In this document: positions 17,057-26,133 of the stretch, piece after piece
Layout: each line of letters begins with the position of its first letter
Numbering within the stretch: the first letter of the stretch is position 1
From: FEN-1191 sp036490715
Lineage (GTDB): Bacteria; Pseudomonadota; Gammaproteobacteria; Steroidobacterales; Steroidobacteraceae
Direction: 5' to 3'
DNA length: 64,000 nt
NCBI GenBank assembly: GCA_036490715.1
Contig: DASXDL010000048.1
Span: forward strand, 62,001-126,000
Made by a program: the position numbers and the translations under genes
The notes under the pieces: generated by a model
The model's database searches: none
Seen by the model: the letters and a program-made list of their open reading frames with translations, nothing else
What the model was told of the DNA's origin: nothing

Positions 17057-18016
17057 TTATGCGAACAGCGTCTCGCGGATGCTACGTGCAACAATTGCCG
17101 GAAGTCCTACAGCACCCGCGGGCAGCAGCGTCATAGCCGGTTCGCGCCGCAACCAGGTGAGTTGTCGCTTCGCAAGTTGCGAAGTTGCCGTCACTGCCAG
17201 TCGTATCGCTTCGTCGAGACTGCATTTTCCGGCGCAGTGTTGCCACAGCTGGCGGTAGCCGACCGCGCGCAGCGCCGGTGTGTTGTCGTTCAGATCGGCA
17301 CGCGCATGCAGCGCCCGCACCTCCTCAACCAGTCCCGCCTGCAACATCGCCTCGAAGCGCTGCGCCAGTTGTCGTTTCCAGGCCGCGCGATCGGTCGGCA
17401 GCAGCGCGTAGCGCAACCAGCGAAATTCCTCCCGGGCGCCGTGGCCACGCGCGTGCCAGCGCGAGATCGGCACGCCCGTTAGCCGATGCACCTCGAGCGC
17501 GCGCTGGATACGCTGCGCATCGTTCGGGTCGATGCGCGCCGCGGCCTCAGAGTCGATGCGGCTCAATTCGGCGTGCAGCGCCGGCCAACCGACGCTGGCG
17601 GCACGCGCATCCAGCTCGCGCCGCAGGGCGGCCGAGGCTGCCGGTAGCGTGGCCAAGCCCTGATATAGAGCCCGCAGATACAGCATCGTTCCACCGACCA
17701 GCAGCGGCATCCGGCCGCGCCGTCGCAGGTCGGTGATCAAGGCGCGTGCATCGCGTACGAATTCGCCGGCCGAGTAGCTCTGGGCCGGATCGCGGATGTC
17801 GATCAGATGGTGCGGTACACGCGCACGCGCCTCGCGAGTCGGCTTGGCGCTGCCGATGTCCATGCCGCGATACACCAGCACCGAATCCACGCTGATGATC
17901 TCGACCGGCAGGTCCGGTTGCAGCGACTCGGCCAGCTGCAGCGCCAGCGCGCTCTTGCCGCTGCCGGTCGGCCCGGTCAGCACCAGCACCGGTGGCAGCG
18001 ACTCGGCCGCTGTCAC
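17057..18016 (-). CDS. miaA: tRNA dimethylallyltransferase MiaA
   Basis: MiaA adds the dimethylallyl group to A37 of tRNAs reading UNN codons. The 319-residue protein opens with the P-loop LTGPTGSGKSALALQLAE (13-30), then EIISVDSVLVYRGMDIGSAKPT and VPHHLIDI, and carries the swivel-loop VGGTMLYLRAL and DPNDAQRIQRALEV. The start is a GTG at 18016, directly abutting the mutL stop, consistent with coupled translation. The mutL-miaA-hfq order is conserved in gammaproteobacteria. Confidence 0.96.
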   Translation of the reverse strand: MTAAESLPPVLVLTGPTGSGKSALALQLAESLQPDLPVEIISVDSVLVYRGMDIGSAKPTREARARVPHHLIDIRDPAQSYSAGEFVRDARALITDLRRRGRMPLLVGGTMLYLRALYQGLATLPAASAALRRELDARAASVGWPALHAELSRIDSEAAARIDPNDAQRIQRALEVHRLTGVPISRWHARGHGAREEFRWLRYALLPTDRAAWKRQLAQRFEAMLQAGLVEEVRALHARADLNDNTPALRAVGYRQLWQHCAGKCSLDEAIRLAVTATSQLAKRQLTWLRREPAMTLLPAGAVGLPAIVARSIRETLFA

Positions 18017-19768
18017 TCATCGTCCTCGCAGGAACAATTGATCGATGTCGCGCAACGACAGCTGCAGCCAGGTCGGGCGGCCGTGGTTGCACTGGCTGGA
18101 GCGCTCGGTCTGCTCCATCTGGCGCAGCAGCGCATCCATCTCGCTCAAGCTCAAGCTGCGCTGACCGCGGATCGCCGCACGGCAGGCAATGTTGCCGAGA
18201 ATGCGATGCGCGGCACCGTCCAGGTGATGCGCGCCGCCCTCGCCGGTGAGTTCGCGCGCCAGTTGGGCGATGGTCGCGGCGATATCGGTGTGCGCCAGCA
18301 GCACCGGCAGCCGCCGGATCGCAATGCGCTGCGGTCCGTGGCGCTCGAGCTGCAATCCGATCCGCTCGAACTCCGCGCTCTCGTGCAACAGAGCGTCGAT
18401 CTCGTGTTCGGCGGCGGCCACCGTGACCGGTTCGAGCAGCAGCTGCGAAGCCGGCTCAGCGCGCTCGTACTGGGCCTTGAGCTGCTCGTACAACACGCGC
18501 TCGTGGGCCGCGTGCGTGTCCACCAGAATCAGGCCGTCACGGTTTTGCGCCAGGATATAAACGCCATGCAGCTGCGCGATCGCGATGCCGAGCGGCTGGG
18601 CATCGGCCTCCGGCGCAGCCGACATGAGCGCCTGCGCCGCCGCCAGATTGCTGCGCGCCGACAGGTACTCCGGCCCGGAGCCCACCCAGGGTTGGCGCAC
18701 CATCAACGGCAATGGCACCGCAGTCGGTGACGAATCGGGCTGCGCTGCCACCAGGCGTAGGTTCGATAGCGGGCCGGTGCCGGCCAGCGCGCGTTCGATG
18801 CTGCGAAAGATCCCGTCGTGCACCGCCCGGCTGTCGCGAAATCTCAATTCGAGCTTGCTCGGATGGGCGTTGACATCCACCTGGCGCGGATCAAGCGTCA
18901 GGTACAGCAGGTAACTGGGATGGCGGCCGTGATAAAGGACGTCGCGGTACCCCAGGCGCACTGCATTGGCCAGCACCCGATCGCGCACCGCACGCGCATT
19001 GACGAACCAGTACTGCTGATCAGTCTGGGCGCGCGCGGCGGTCGGCAGGCCGAGCCAACCGGTAAGTCGCAGCGGGCCGGCCTGCTGCTCGATGGCCAGG
19101 GCCTGGGCGCGAAACTCCGGCCCGATGATCTGATCGACCCGCCGCTCAATGTCGGCCGGCTCGAGCGCGCGCGCCAGATCCAGGATTTCGCGGCCATTGT
19201 GGCGCAGACGCAGCGCCACCGCCGGGGTCGACAATGCCAGGCGCTCGACCTGACGCAGGATATGACCGAACTCGGTCGGCTCGCTGCGCACAAACCGCCG
19301 CCGCGCCGGCACGTTGTAGAACAGGTCGCGTACCTCGACGCTGGTGCCGACCGGATACGCGGTCGGCAGCAGCTCTGAGCGCGTGCCCCCATCCACCCGT
19401 AATTCGTGCGCCACCTCGGCCGTGGCGGTGCGCGACTGCAAGCGCAGGCGGGCCACGGACGCGATCGACGGCAGGGCCTCGCCGCGAAACCCGAAGCTGG
19501 CGATGCCCTCCAGGTCGTCCAGCGTGGCGATCTTGCTGGTGGCATGACGCTCGATCGCCAGTGGCAGATCGGTGCCGTCCAGGCCGCAGCCGTCGTCGCG
19601 CACCCGGATCAGTGCCAGTCCGGCCCGCTCGATATCGATTTCGATGTGGCGCGCGCCGGCATCGAAGGCGTTCTCGATCAGTTCTTTGACCACCGAGGCC
19701 GGGCGCTCGATGACCTCGCCGGCCGCGATCTGATCGATCAGGTTGGCTGACAGGACGCGTATCGGCAT
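18017..19768 (-). CDS. mutL: DNA mismatch repair protein MutL
   Basis: MutL links mismatch recognition by MutS to strand processing. The start MPIRVLSANLIDQIAAGEVI at 19768 is the family N-terminus. The GHKL ATPase has E29, DDGCGL from D58, and GFRGEALPSI (93-102). The C-terminal domain keeps the metal-binding pattern of nicking MutL proteins: DTHAAHERVLYE starting at D417 (DQHA-type with Q replaced by T), ACRAAIRG, CNHGRPT and a terminal FLR. A variable Ala-rich linker separates the domains. The predicted length is 583 residues. It is flanked by the amidase gene and miaA as in E. coli. Confidence 0.96.
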   Translation of the reverse strand: MPIRVLSANLIDQIAAGEVIERPASVVKELIENAFDAGARHIEIDIERAGLALIRVRDDGCGLDGTDLPLAIERHATSKIATLDDLEGIASFGFRGEALPSIASVARLRLQSRTATAEVAHELRVDGGTRSELLPTAYPVGTSVEVRDLFYNVPARRRFVRSEPTEFGHILRQVERLALSTPAVALRLRHNGREILDLARALEPADIERRVDQIIGPEFRAQALAIEQQAGPLRLTGWLGLPTAARAQTDQQYWFVNARAVRDRVLANAVRLGYRDVLYHGRHPSYLLYLTLDPRQVDVNAHPSKLELRFRDSRAVHDGIFRSIERALAGTGPLSNLRLVAAQPDSSPTAVPLPLMVRQPWVGSGPEYLSARSNLAAAQALMSAAPEADAQPLGIAIAQLHGVYILAQNRDGLILVDTHAAHERVLYEQLKAQYERAEPASQLLLEPVTVAAAEHEIDALLHESAEFERIGLQLERHGPQRIAIRRLPVLLAHTDIAATIAQLARELTGEGGAHHLDGAAHRILGNIACRAAIRGQRSLSLSEMDALLRQMEQTERSSQCNHGRPTWLQLSLRDIDQLFLRGR

Positions 19769-19873
19769 GCGCTGGGAACGAGGGCACAGATCCGGTGGCC
19801 GGAACTGGCGCAGTGTACACACTGGAATCTGCTACCGGCGCGCAGCGCACCGGCCGGAGTGCCGCCGACGGGT

Positions 19874-21214
19874 CTAGAAGCCGCTGCGCGCCAGCTCGAC
19901 GTCGGGCTCGGTGCCGCCCTCGTGACTGCGCGCATATTCGGTGCCGTCGGGCGGGAATTTGCGAAAATAACTGACGATGCCGCCGAATATCGCTTCCGCC
20001 AGACGCTGCTGCTCTGCGGGTGTGCGCAGCTTGCGTTCTTCGCCGACATTGGAGATGTAGGCCGTCTCGACCAGCAGCGACGGCATGAATGGGGATTTGA
20101 GCACCACGAACGCCGCCTGCTGCACTTCGCGCTTGCGCACCGCACCGACGCGATCGAGCGCTCCGAGTACCCGGTCGGCGACCTCGACACTCTGGCCCAT
20201 GTTGGCGTTCTGCTGCGCATCGAGCACCACCGAGCGCACGTCGGCGCGCTGGGCGGTCAACCAGCCGGCAGATTTGAGGTCGACCGCGTTCTGCTGTTCG
20301 GCCAGCGTGCGCGCCGCCTCACTGGAGGCGCCGCGCTCGGACAGGATGTAGACCGAGGCGCCGGAGACGCCGCGATCGCGTACCGCATCGGCGTGGATCG
20401 AGACGAACAGGTTGGCATGGGCGCTTTGAGCGCGATCCATGCGGCCGCGCAGCGCCACGAAATAGTCGCCGTCGCGTGTCAGCACCGCGTGCATGCCGGG
20501 TTCGCGATCGATGCGTGCGGCCAGCGCCCGCGCGATCGCCAGGGTCACCACTTTCTCATGGGTTCCAGTCAGGCCCGTGGCTCCGGGATCATCGCCGCCG
20601 TGGCCGGCGTCCACGGCCACGATGATGCTGTGGCCGGACAGCGGCGCATGCGCGACGCGCACCGCGCGCGTGGGCCGTGCCGGCGCCTGCGCTGGTGTGC
20701 TGGGAGTCAGCGTGGCTGTAGTCGCAGTGGCTGCTGGCGAGTCTGCCGGCACGGCGGCGGGCGCCTCGGCGGTGATCGCGGCCGGTCCGGCGCCCTCCGG
20801 GGTCGCGCCCAGCGCGATGCGTAACTGGTAGTGATTGGCGCGCGTCAGCGCCTGCATCTGCGGTTCCAGTGCCGAGCGCAGTTCCAGCACCAAGCGCAGT
20901 TCCTGCCCAGCGCGCACTCCGGAACGCAGCATCGTGATGACGCCGTTGGACGAGGGCTTGGGCAGGCGAGCCTGTCGATGGGTCGAGGGCAGATCGATCA
21001 CCAGGCGTTCCGGACCGCTGAGTCGAAACAGGTGCGGGGCGACCGGACCGGACAAGGTCAGGGTCAGAACCGCGCTCTGGGAATCGCTCTGGAGTGCGAG
21101 TTGCTGCAGTTCAGTGGCGTCGGCCGCCGCCGGGGAGCCCAGGGCCGCCCAGGCAAGGGCCAGCGCCGTGGCGCTCAGGCCACCCCTGGCATAGAGACCC
21201 AATCGGTCGGTCAA
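19874..21214 (-). CDS. N-acetylmuramoyl-L-alanine amidase with AMIN domain
   Basis: This is a periplasmic zinc amidase of the AmiB/AmiC type, which splits septal peptidoglycan during cell separation. The 446-residue protein has a signal peptide (cleavage near AAADA), an AMIN domain (about 38-135, with ERLVIDLPSTH), an Ala/Pro/Thr linker (about 140-200) and the Amidase_3 domain. Visible zinc or catalytic residues are the His of DAGHGGDDPG, the Glu of THEKVVTL, the His of FVSIHADAV and the Glu of LLVETAYISN. The start is a TTG at 21214 with a purine-rich site upstream. No LysM domain is seen, unlike AmiB. Confidence 0.92.
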   Translation of the reverse strand: MTDRLGLYARGGLSATALALAWAALGSPAAADATELQQLALQSDSQSAVLTLTLSGPVAPHLFRLSGPERLVIDLPSTHRQARLPKPSSNGVITMLRSGVRAGQELRLVLELRSALEPQMQALTRANHYQLRIALGATPEGAGPAAITAEAPAAVPADSPAATATTATLTPSTPAQAPARPTRAVRVAHAPLSGHSIIVAVDAGHGGDDPGATGLTGTHEKVVTLAIARALAARIDREPGMHAVLTRDGDYFVALRGRMDRAQSAHANLFVSIHADAVRDRGVSGASVYILSERGASSEAARTLAEQQNAVDLKSAGWLTAQRADVRSVVLDAQQNANMGQSVEVADRVLGALDRVGAVRKREVQQAAFVVLKSPFMPSLLVETAYISNVGEERKLRTPAEQQRLAEAIFGGIVSYFRKFPPDGTEYARSHEGGTEPDVELARSGF

Positions 21215-21275
21215 ACTCTCGTCCCCCGGTCGTTACCGCGAGGACTCTAAGCCGACTGCGAGCGCATTTCAATGA

Positions 21276-21304
21276 TAATTAGAAAGATACGAGCTTAACC
21301 TCAA
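21276..21304 (-). promoter_or_regulatory. Candidate promoter of the amidase-mutL operon
   Basis: On the minus strand TTGAGG (21304-21299) is followed by a 17-base spacer and TAATTA (21281-21276). The stretch is clearly AT-rich compared with its surroundings and lies in the 91-base gap between tsaE and the amidase gene. The -10 match is imperfect. Confidence 0.35.
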
Positions 21305-21305
21305 C

Positions 21306-21806
21306 TCATATCTGCTTAGGCATCGCGGGCAGGGTCGCTGCCAGCCACTGCTCGCCGGCCGTGGAACGGGCATCGAGCTGCGCCCGGCGGCCCAAGGCGG
21401 CAGGATCGGGGGCGGTGGTCAGCGCCAGCACCAGGTCGGGGGGCGGCAAAGCGGCGGCCGCCCGCTCCGGCCACTCGACCAGTAACAAGGTACGAGCGCT
21501 CAGGTACTCGGTCAGCCCGAGCTGCTGCAGCTCCTTGGCCCCGTGCAGACGATACAGATCAACGTGCACCGCCTGTCCGTGCGGCACCGGGTAGGCCTCT
21601 ATCAGAGCATAGCTCGGACTGCGCACCGCCTCTTCGACCCCGAGTTCGTGCAGCAGCGCGGCGGCCAGCGTGGTCTTGCCCGCCCCGAGCTCACCGCTCA
21701 GGTACAACAGGCGCGGCCGCTCATCATCCCAGTGCAGTGATCGGGCCAGGGCGCCGCCCAGACCTTGCGTGTCGCGCGCGTCCGGCAACCACCACTGCGC
21801 CTTCAT
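21306..21806 (-). CDS. tsaE: tRNA threonylcarbamoyladenosine biosynthesis ATPase TsaE
   Basis: TsaE is the ATPase of the TsaBDE complex that makes t6A37 in ANN-decoding tRNAs. The 166-residue protein has Walker A GELGAGKTTLAAALL, the conserved SPSYALIEAYP and HVDLYRL, and LLVEWPERA near the end of the ATPase fold. Its ATG overlaps the stop of the nnr gene by four bases. The order nnr-tsaE-amidase-mutL is conserved in gammaproteobacteria. Confidence 0.96.
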   Translation of the reverse strand: MKAQWWLPDARDTQGLGGALARSLHWDDERPRLLYLSGELGAGKTTLAAALLHELGVEEAVRSPSYALIEAYPVPHGQAVHVDLYRLHGAKELQQLGLTEYLSARTLLLVEWPERAAAALPPPDLVLALTTAPDPAALGRRAQLDARSTAGEQWLAATLPAMPKQI

Positions 21807-23302
21807 CGGCGCAGGTTGACCCAGTGACTCAAACCATCGGCCAGCTCCAAGGCGAGGATGCCGCGTTCGCGATCGCGCGCCAGCTCATCTCCGGCCAGTG
21901 CATGCGCCATGACGCCCGCGCGCGCTGCCAGCCACGGATCGCGGCACTGGGCCAGAATGCCGGTGATCGCACCGGTCAGAACATCGCCCATACCGGCTGC
22001 GGCCATGGCCGGGTTACCGCGCTCGCAGATGGCCGGCACCGGGCTCAGGCCGTGCTCATCGAAGCAGCCGATCAGGGTACCGGCGCCTTTGAGAACCGCG
22101 ACCGCGCCCGGATGGCGCACGGTGAGTTGGCGCAGGGCGGCCAGTCGATCGGCCTGCACGGCGGCGGTGTCGATCTGCAATAGGCGCGCCGCCTCCCCGG
22201 GGTGCGGGGTGAGCACCGAGCCGGCGGGCGCGGCGCGCTGCTGCTCGGCCAACAAGTTGAGCGCGTCGGCATCCAGCACCAGTGGCCGGCCGCAGGCCAG
22301 CGCATGCTCGAGTAGCGCCCGGGCCCAGTCGCTGCGCCCCAGTCCCGGCCCGATCGCGACCACGTCGGCCGACTCCAGCAGTGGCTGCAACGCCGAGGGC
22401 TGCGTCACGGCGTGCACGATCAGCTCCGGCCGCCCGGCGACGATGGCACTCAGGTTCTCGGGCCAGGTCGCGATCATGACCAGCCCGGCGCCGGTGCGCA
22501 GGCAGGCCTCGCCGGCCAAGCGCACCGCCCCGGGCATGCCCGGTCCGCCGCCGATAATCAATACCCGGCCGAAGTCGCCCTTGTTCGCCTGCCGCCGGCG
22601 CGACGGCAAGGCTTTGTTGATCTCGCCTTCTGCCAGCCGTTCCAGCACCGCCGTGAAGCGCCCGTCTTCCGGCGGCATGACGCCCAGGTCGTCGAACAGC
22701 AATCGACCCGCGTACTCGGGCCCATCACCCAGAAAAAGCCCGGTCTTGAGCGCCACGAAGCTGATGGTGCAGTCGGCGCGCACGGCGCTACCCATCACCG
22801 CGCCGCTGTCGGCGTTCAATCCCGACGGCAGATCGAGCGCCAGCACCGGACGACCGCAACCATTGACCGACTGGATCACGTCGGTCAGCGGTGCGCGCAC
22901 CGCGCTGCTCAGCCCAGTACCAAGCAATGCATCCACCACCACGCCGGTGCGGGGCAGCTGCGCGGCCGACCAGGCCAGCACCCGGCCGCCGCTGGAACGA
23001 AAATCGCCACAGGCATTGGCGGCATCGCCCTGCAGCTGCTCGGGCGGCCTGACCGCCAGCACGGCGGCCGACAGTCCGGCCGCCTGGGCGAAGCGCGCCA
23101 GCACATAGCCATCGCCGCCGTTGTTGCCGCCACCGGCCACCACGGTGATCTCCATCGCGGTGGGCCAGCGACTGCGCAGCACCCGCAGCGCCGCCTCGCC
23201 GGCACGCTTCATCAGCGCGTAGCCGCTGGTGCCCTGCGCGATGGCATAGGCATCGAGCGCGCGCACCTGCGCAGCGGAATACAGCAGACCGGGAGCAGAC
23301 AT
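21803..23302 (-). CDS. nnr: Bifunctional NAD(P)HX epimerase/dehydratase
   Basis: This enzyme repairs hydrated NADH and NADPH. The N-terminal YjeF_N-type epimerase domain (about 1-210) carries GGGNNGGDGYVLAR and LPSGLNADSGAVMG. The C-terminal ribokinase-like ADP/ATP-dependent dehydratase domain has VLIIGGGPGMPGAVRLAG, VLTPHPGEAARLL and NPAMAAAGMGDVLTGAITG. The start MSAPGLLYSAAQVRALD at 23302 is chosen; the open frame continues upstream only as antisense of queG. The predicted length is 499 residues. Its promoter must lie near queG, because the genes are divergent with a 21-base gap. Confidence 0.95.
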   Translation of the reverse strand: MSAPGLLYSAAQVRALDAYAIAQGTSGYALMKRAGEAALRVLRSRWPTAMEITVVAGGGNNGGDGYVLARFAQAAGLSAAVLAVRPPEQLQGDAANACGDFRSSGGRVLAWSAAQLPRTGVVVDALLGTGLSSAVRAPLTDVIQSVNGCGRPVLALDLPSGLNADSGAVMGSAVRADCTISFVALKTGLFLGDGPEYAGRLLFDDLGVMPPEDGRFTAVLERLAEGEINKALPSRRRQANKGDFGRVLIIGGGPGMPGAVRLAGEACLRTGAGLVMIATWPENLSAIVAGRPELIVHAVTQPSALQPLLESADVVAIGPGLGRSDWARALLEHALACGRPLVLDADALNLLAEQQRAAPAGSVLTPHPGEAARLLQIDTAAVQADRLAALRQLTVRHPGAVAVLKGAGTLIGCFDEHGLSPVPAICERGNPAMAAAGMGDVLTGAITGILAQCRDPWLAARAGVMAHALAGDELARDRERGILALELADGLSHWVNLRR

Positions 23303-23311
23303 GCGGCCGAT

Positions 23312-23317
23312 TATACT
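23312..23317 (+). promoter_or_regulatory. -10 element placed for a leaderless queG transcript
   Basis: TATACT lies 6 bases before the queG ATG, so transcription would be expected to start at or next to the A of ATG. No ribosome binding site precedes the ATG and no good -35 box is seen. This fits a leaderless or nearly leaderless mRNA. Confidence 0.4.
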
Positions 23318-23323
23318 GGCGCC

Positions 23324-24511
23324 ATGAAATCCGCCCTGCCGCCGATCGGCGCCGAAGCCGCGACGCTGCCGCCGGATGCGCCGGCGCTGCGCGCCGCCAT
23401 CGAGCGTGCGGCCCACGAATGTGGTCTGGACGCGATCGGCATCAGCCAGATCGAGCTGGCGCAGGACGAACGCCATCTGCAGCGCTGGCTGCAGCGCGGC
23501 TGGCACGGAGAGATGCACTACATGGCCCGTCACGGCCGCAAGCGCAGCCGGCCGGCGGAGCTGGTGCCCGGAACACTGCGGGTGATCGCCGCGCGCATGA
23601 ATTATCGCGCCGCTGACGCCCAGGCGGCGGAGGCGGTGCTGGGCGATCCGCAGCGGGCCTACATCTCGCGCTACGCGCTGGGTCGCGATTATCACAAGGT
23701 GATGCGCAAGGCGCTGCAGCGGCTGGCCGATGCGGTCGCGGCGCTGGCCGGACCGCATGGCTACCGCGTGTTCGTCGACAGTGCGCCGGTACTGGAAAAG
23801 GCTCTGGCGCGCAACGCCGGGCTCGGCTGGATCGGCAAGCACACCAATCTGCTGGCGCACGATGCCGGCTCCTGGTTTTTCATCGGCGAGGTGTTCACCG
23901 ATCTGCCGCTGCCGCCCGATGCCCCGGCCGAGGCCCATTGCGGCAGCTGCAGCGCCTGCATTCCGGCCTGCCCGACCGGCGCGATCGTCGCCCCCTACCA
24001 ACTGGATGCACGGCGCTGCATTTCATACCTGACGATCGAGCTGAGCGGCTCGATCCCGCCGCCGCTGCGCCCCGCCATCGGCAATCGCATCTATGGCTGT
24101 GACGACTGCCAGCTGGTGTGTCCGTGGAACAAGTTCGCACGCGATGCCGCGCATCCGGACTTTCGCGTGCGTCACGCGCTCGATGCCCCGCGGCTCACCG
24201 AACTGTTCGGCTGGAGCGCCGAGGATTTCGAGCAGCGCATGCGCGGCTCGGCGATCCACCGCATCGGCCACGAGCGCTGGCTGCGCAACATCGCGGTCGC
24301 GCTCGGCAACGCCCCGAGCACGCCAGCGGTCGTGGCCGCACTCGAGCGCCGACGGGCTCATCCTTCCGCTCTGGTGCGCGAACATGTGGAATGGGCGCTG
24401 CAGCGCCACGCTAGTGGCGCGCCCGCGGCCCTAGGGCCGGTGGCTGCGCAGATTGTCGATCAGGCGTGCGCGCCCGAGCCGCACCGCGGTGAGCACCACC
24501 AGCTCAGTTGA
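23324..24511 (+). CDS. queG: Epoxyqueuosine reductase QueG
   Basis: QueG is the cobalamin-dependent iron-sulfur enzyme that reduces epoxyqueuosine to queuosine in tRNA. Two 4Fe-4S clusters are coordinated by CGSCSACIPACPTGAI and CDDCQLVCPWNK, separated by about 40 residues. Other family blocks are ARMNYR, YISRYALGRDYHKVMR and GLGWIGKHTNLL. A HEAT-like C-terminal region (about 310-370) includes ERWLRNIAVALGN. The start at 23324 is preferred over a longer frame that runs through nnr antisense. The last 81 bases overlap the 3' end of panC on the other strand. Confidence 0.94.
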   Translation: MKSALPPIGAEAATLPPDAPALRAAIERAAHECGLDAIGISQIELAQDERHLQRWLQRGWHGEMHYMARHGRKRSRPAELVPGTLRVIAARMNYRAADAQAAEAVLGDPQRAYISRYALGRDYHKVMRKALQRLADAVAALAGPHGYRVFVDSAPVLEKALARNAGLGWIGKHTNLLAHDAGSWFFIGEVFTDLPLPPDAPAEAHCGSCSACIPACPTGAIVAPYQLDARRCISYLTIELSGSIPPPLRPAIGNRIYGCDDCQLVCPWNKFARDAAHPDFRVRHALDAPRLTELFGWSAEDFEQRMRGSAIHRIGHERWLRNIAVALGNAPSTPAVVAALERRRAHPSALVREHVEWALQRHASGAPAALGPVAAQIVDQACAPEPHRGEHHQLS

Positions 24512-25282
24512 AGCCGCGCTGGGCTCGCTCAGATCGGCCGCATTCCTGACGGCTAAATACTCCACGCTCATACCGGCGGCCTCGAGTGTGGCGCTCCCCT
24601 CCGCCTCGAGCGCGGCGTGCTCGGTACTGCCGCCGTAGAGCGCGCGCGCCGTGCGGCTCAGGGTCTGGTGGATCAGCGGTGCAAGCGCGCGCTCTTCGAC
24701 ACTGAGGTAGCGGTTGCGCGAGCTCAACGCCAGTCCGTCAGGCGCGCGTACCGTGGGCGCACCGACGATTTCCACCGGCAGTGCCAGATCGAGGGTCATA
24801 TGACGTACCACCAGCAGTTGCTGGTAGTCCTTCTCGCCGAACACGGCCACGTCCGGCGAGACGATCCCGAATAGCTTCGCCACCACGGTGGCGACGCCGT
24901 CGAAATGCCCGGGACGAAACCGGCCGCACAGAATGTCGGACAGTCCGCGCACCACGATCAGGGTGCGCTGATCGCCGCCGTGCGGGTACATATCCGCCAC
25001 TTGCGGTGCGAATAGTAGATCGCAATGGGCTTCCTGCAGCAGCTGCTGGTCATCGGCGAGCGTGCGCGGATAGGCGGTGTAATCCTCGCTGGGACCAAAC
25101 TGCAGCGGGTTGACGAAGATGCTGGCGATCACCCGGTCGCCGCGATAGCGCGCCGCCGCCAGCAGGCTGATGTGACCGGCATGCAGATTGCCCATGGTCG
25201 GCACGAACGCGATGCGCTGGCCCGACGCGCGCCACTGCTGCACGCTGGCCCGTACCGCAGCCACCGTGGAGACGGTCTGCAT
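24431..25282 (-). CDS. panC: Pantothenate synthetase PanC
   Basis: PanC condenses pantoate and beta-alanine with ATP to give pantothenate, the coenzyme A precursor. The 283-residue protein shows FVPTMGNLHAGHISLL with the HIGH-type HAGH, SIFVNPLQFGPSEDY, VFGEKDYQQL and LALSSRNRYLS (the KMSKS-like region). It lies 14 bases after panB. No panD is present in this window. Confidence 0.96.
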   Translation of the reverse strand: MQTVSTVAAVRASVQQWRASGQRIAFVPTMGNLHAGHISLLAAARYRGDRVIASIFVNPLQFGPSEDYTAYPRTLADDQQLLQEAHCDLLFAPQVADMYPHGGDQRTLIVVRGLSDILCGRFRPGHFDGVATVVAKLFGIVSPDVAVFGEKDYQQLLVVRHMTLDLALPVEIVGAPTVRAPDGLALSSRNRYLSVEERALAPLIHQTLSRTARALYGGSTEHAALEAEGSATLEAAGMSVEYLAVRNAADLSEPSAASTELVVLTAVRLGRARLIDNLRSHRP

Positions 25283-25296
25283 CGCCGCCGCTCGCC

Positions 25297-26124
25297 TCAG
25301 AAACAGTGTTCTGGCGCCGGGTACTCGCCCGAGCGCACCGCCTGCACAAAGCGCGCGACCGCCGCCTGCGGCGAGCCCGCACCGTCCATGAAATTGCGCA
25401 CGAAGCGCGGCTTGCGCCCGGGCGTCATATCCAGGATGTCATACGACACCAGTATCTGGCCGTCGGTACCGGGCCCGGCGCCGATGCCGATCACCGGCAC
25501 CGTCAGCGCGGTGGCAATCTCCAGCCCCAGTGCCGACGGGATGCATTCCAACAGCACCATGTCGGCGCCGGCCGCTTCCAGTGCGCGCGCATCCTCGAGC
25601 ATGTGCCTGGCGGCCTCCTGCTCCCGGCCCTGGACGCGAAAGCCGCCGGTCTTGTGCACCGACTGCGGCTTGAGACCTAGGTGGGCGCACACCGCAATGT
25701 CGTGACCGGCCAGAAACTGCACGATCTCGACCTGCTCCTTGCCGCTCTCCAGCTTGACCATGCGCGCACCGCCCTCCTGCATCAGGCGCACCGAGTTCGC
25801 CAGCGCCAGATCGCGCGACGGGTAGCTCATGAACGGCAGGTCGGTGATCAGGAACGGACGCTGCAGCCCGCGCGCCACCGCCGCGCTGTGATACACCATG
25901 TGGTCCATCGTGACCGGCACGGTGGTGGCATGACCCTGAATCACCATGCCAAGCGAATCTCCGACCAGGACCACGTCGACGCCGCCGGCATCGAGCAGTG
26001 CGGCGAAGCTGGCATCATAGGCAGTCAGGCAGGCAATCTTCTCGCCGCGCTGCTTCATCTGATCGAGCGTACTGAGTGTGACCGGCGGGCGGTCCGAGTC
26101 ACGCAATTGCAGCTGGGTGTACAT
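25297..26124 (-). CDS. panB: 3-methyl-2-oxobutanoate hydroxymethyltransferase PanB
   Basis: PanB transfers a hydroxymethyl group from methylene-THF to 2-oxoisovalerate, giving ketopantoate. The 275-residue TIM-barrel protein has KIACLTAYDASFAALLDAGG, DVVLVGDSLGMVIQGHATT (metal-binding Asp), VKLESG, the CAHLGLKPQSVHKTGG loop and VIGIGAGPGTDGQILV. It is upstream of panC and downstream of the kinase gene, a conserved arrangement in gammaproteobacteria. Confidence 0.97.
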   Translation of the reverse strand: MYTQLQLRDSDRPPVTLSTLDQMKQRGEKIACLTAYDASFAALLDAGGVDVVLVGDSLGMVIQGHATTVPVTMDHMVYHSAAVARGLQRPFLITDLPFMSYPSRDLALANSVRLMQEGGARMVKLESGKEQVEIVQFLAGHDIAVCAHLGLKPQSVHKTGGFRVQGREQEAARHMLEDARALEAAGADMVLLECIPSALGLEIATALTVPVIGIGAGPGTDGQILVSYDILDMTPGRKPRFVRNFMDGAGSPQAAVARFVQAVRSGEYPAPEHCF

Positions 26125-26133
26125 GCAGTGTTC

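Noticed and set aside
22412..23323. Long N-terminal extension of queG.
   Set aside because: It is antisense to nnr, has no conserved domain and no translation signal; QueG similarity begins at 23324.
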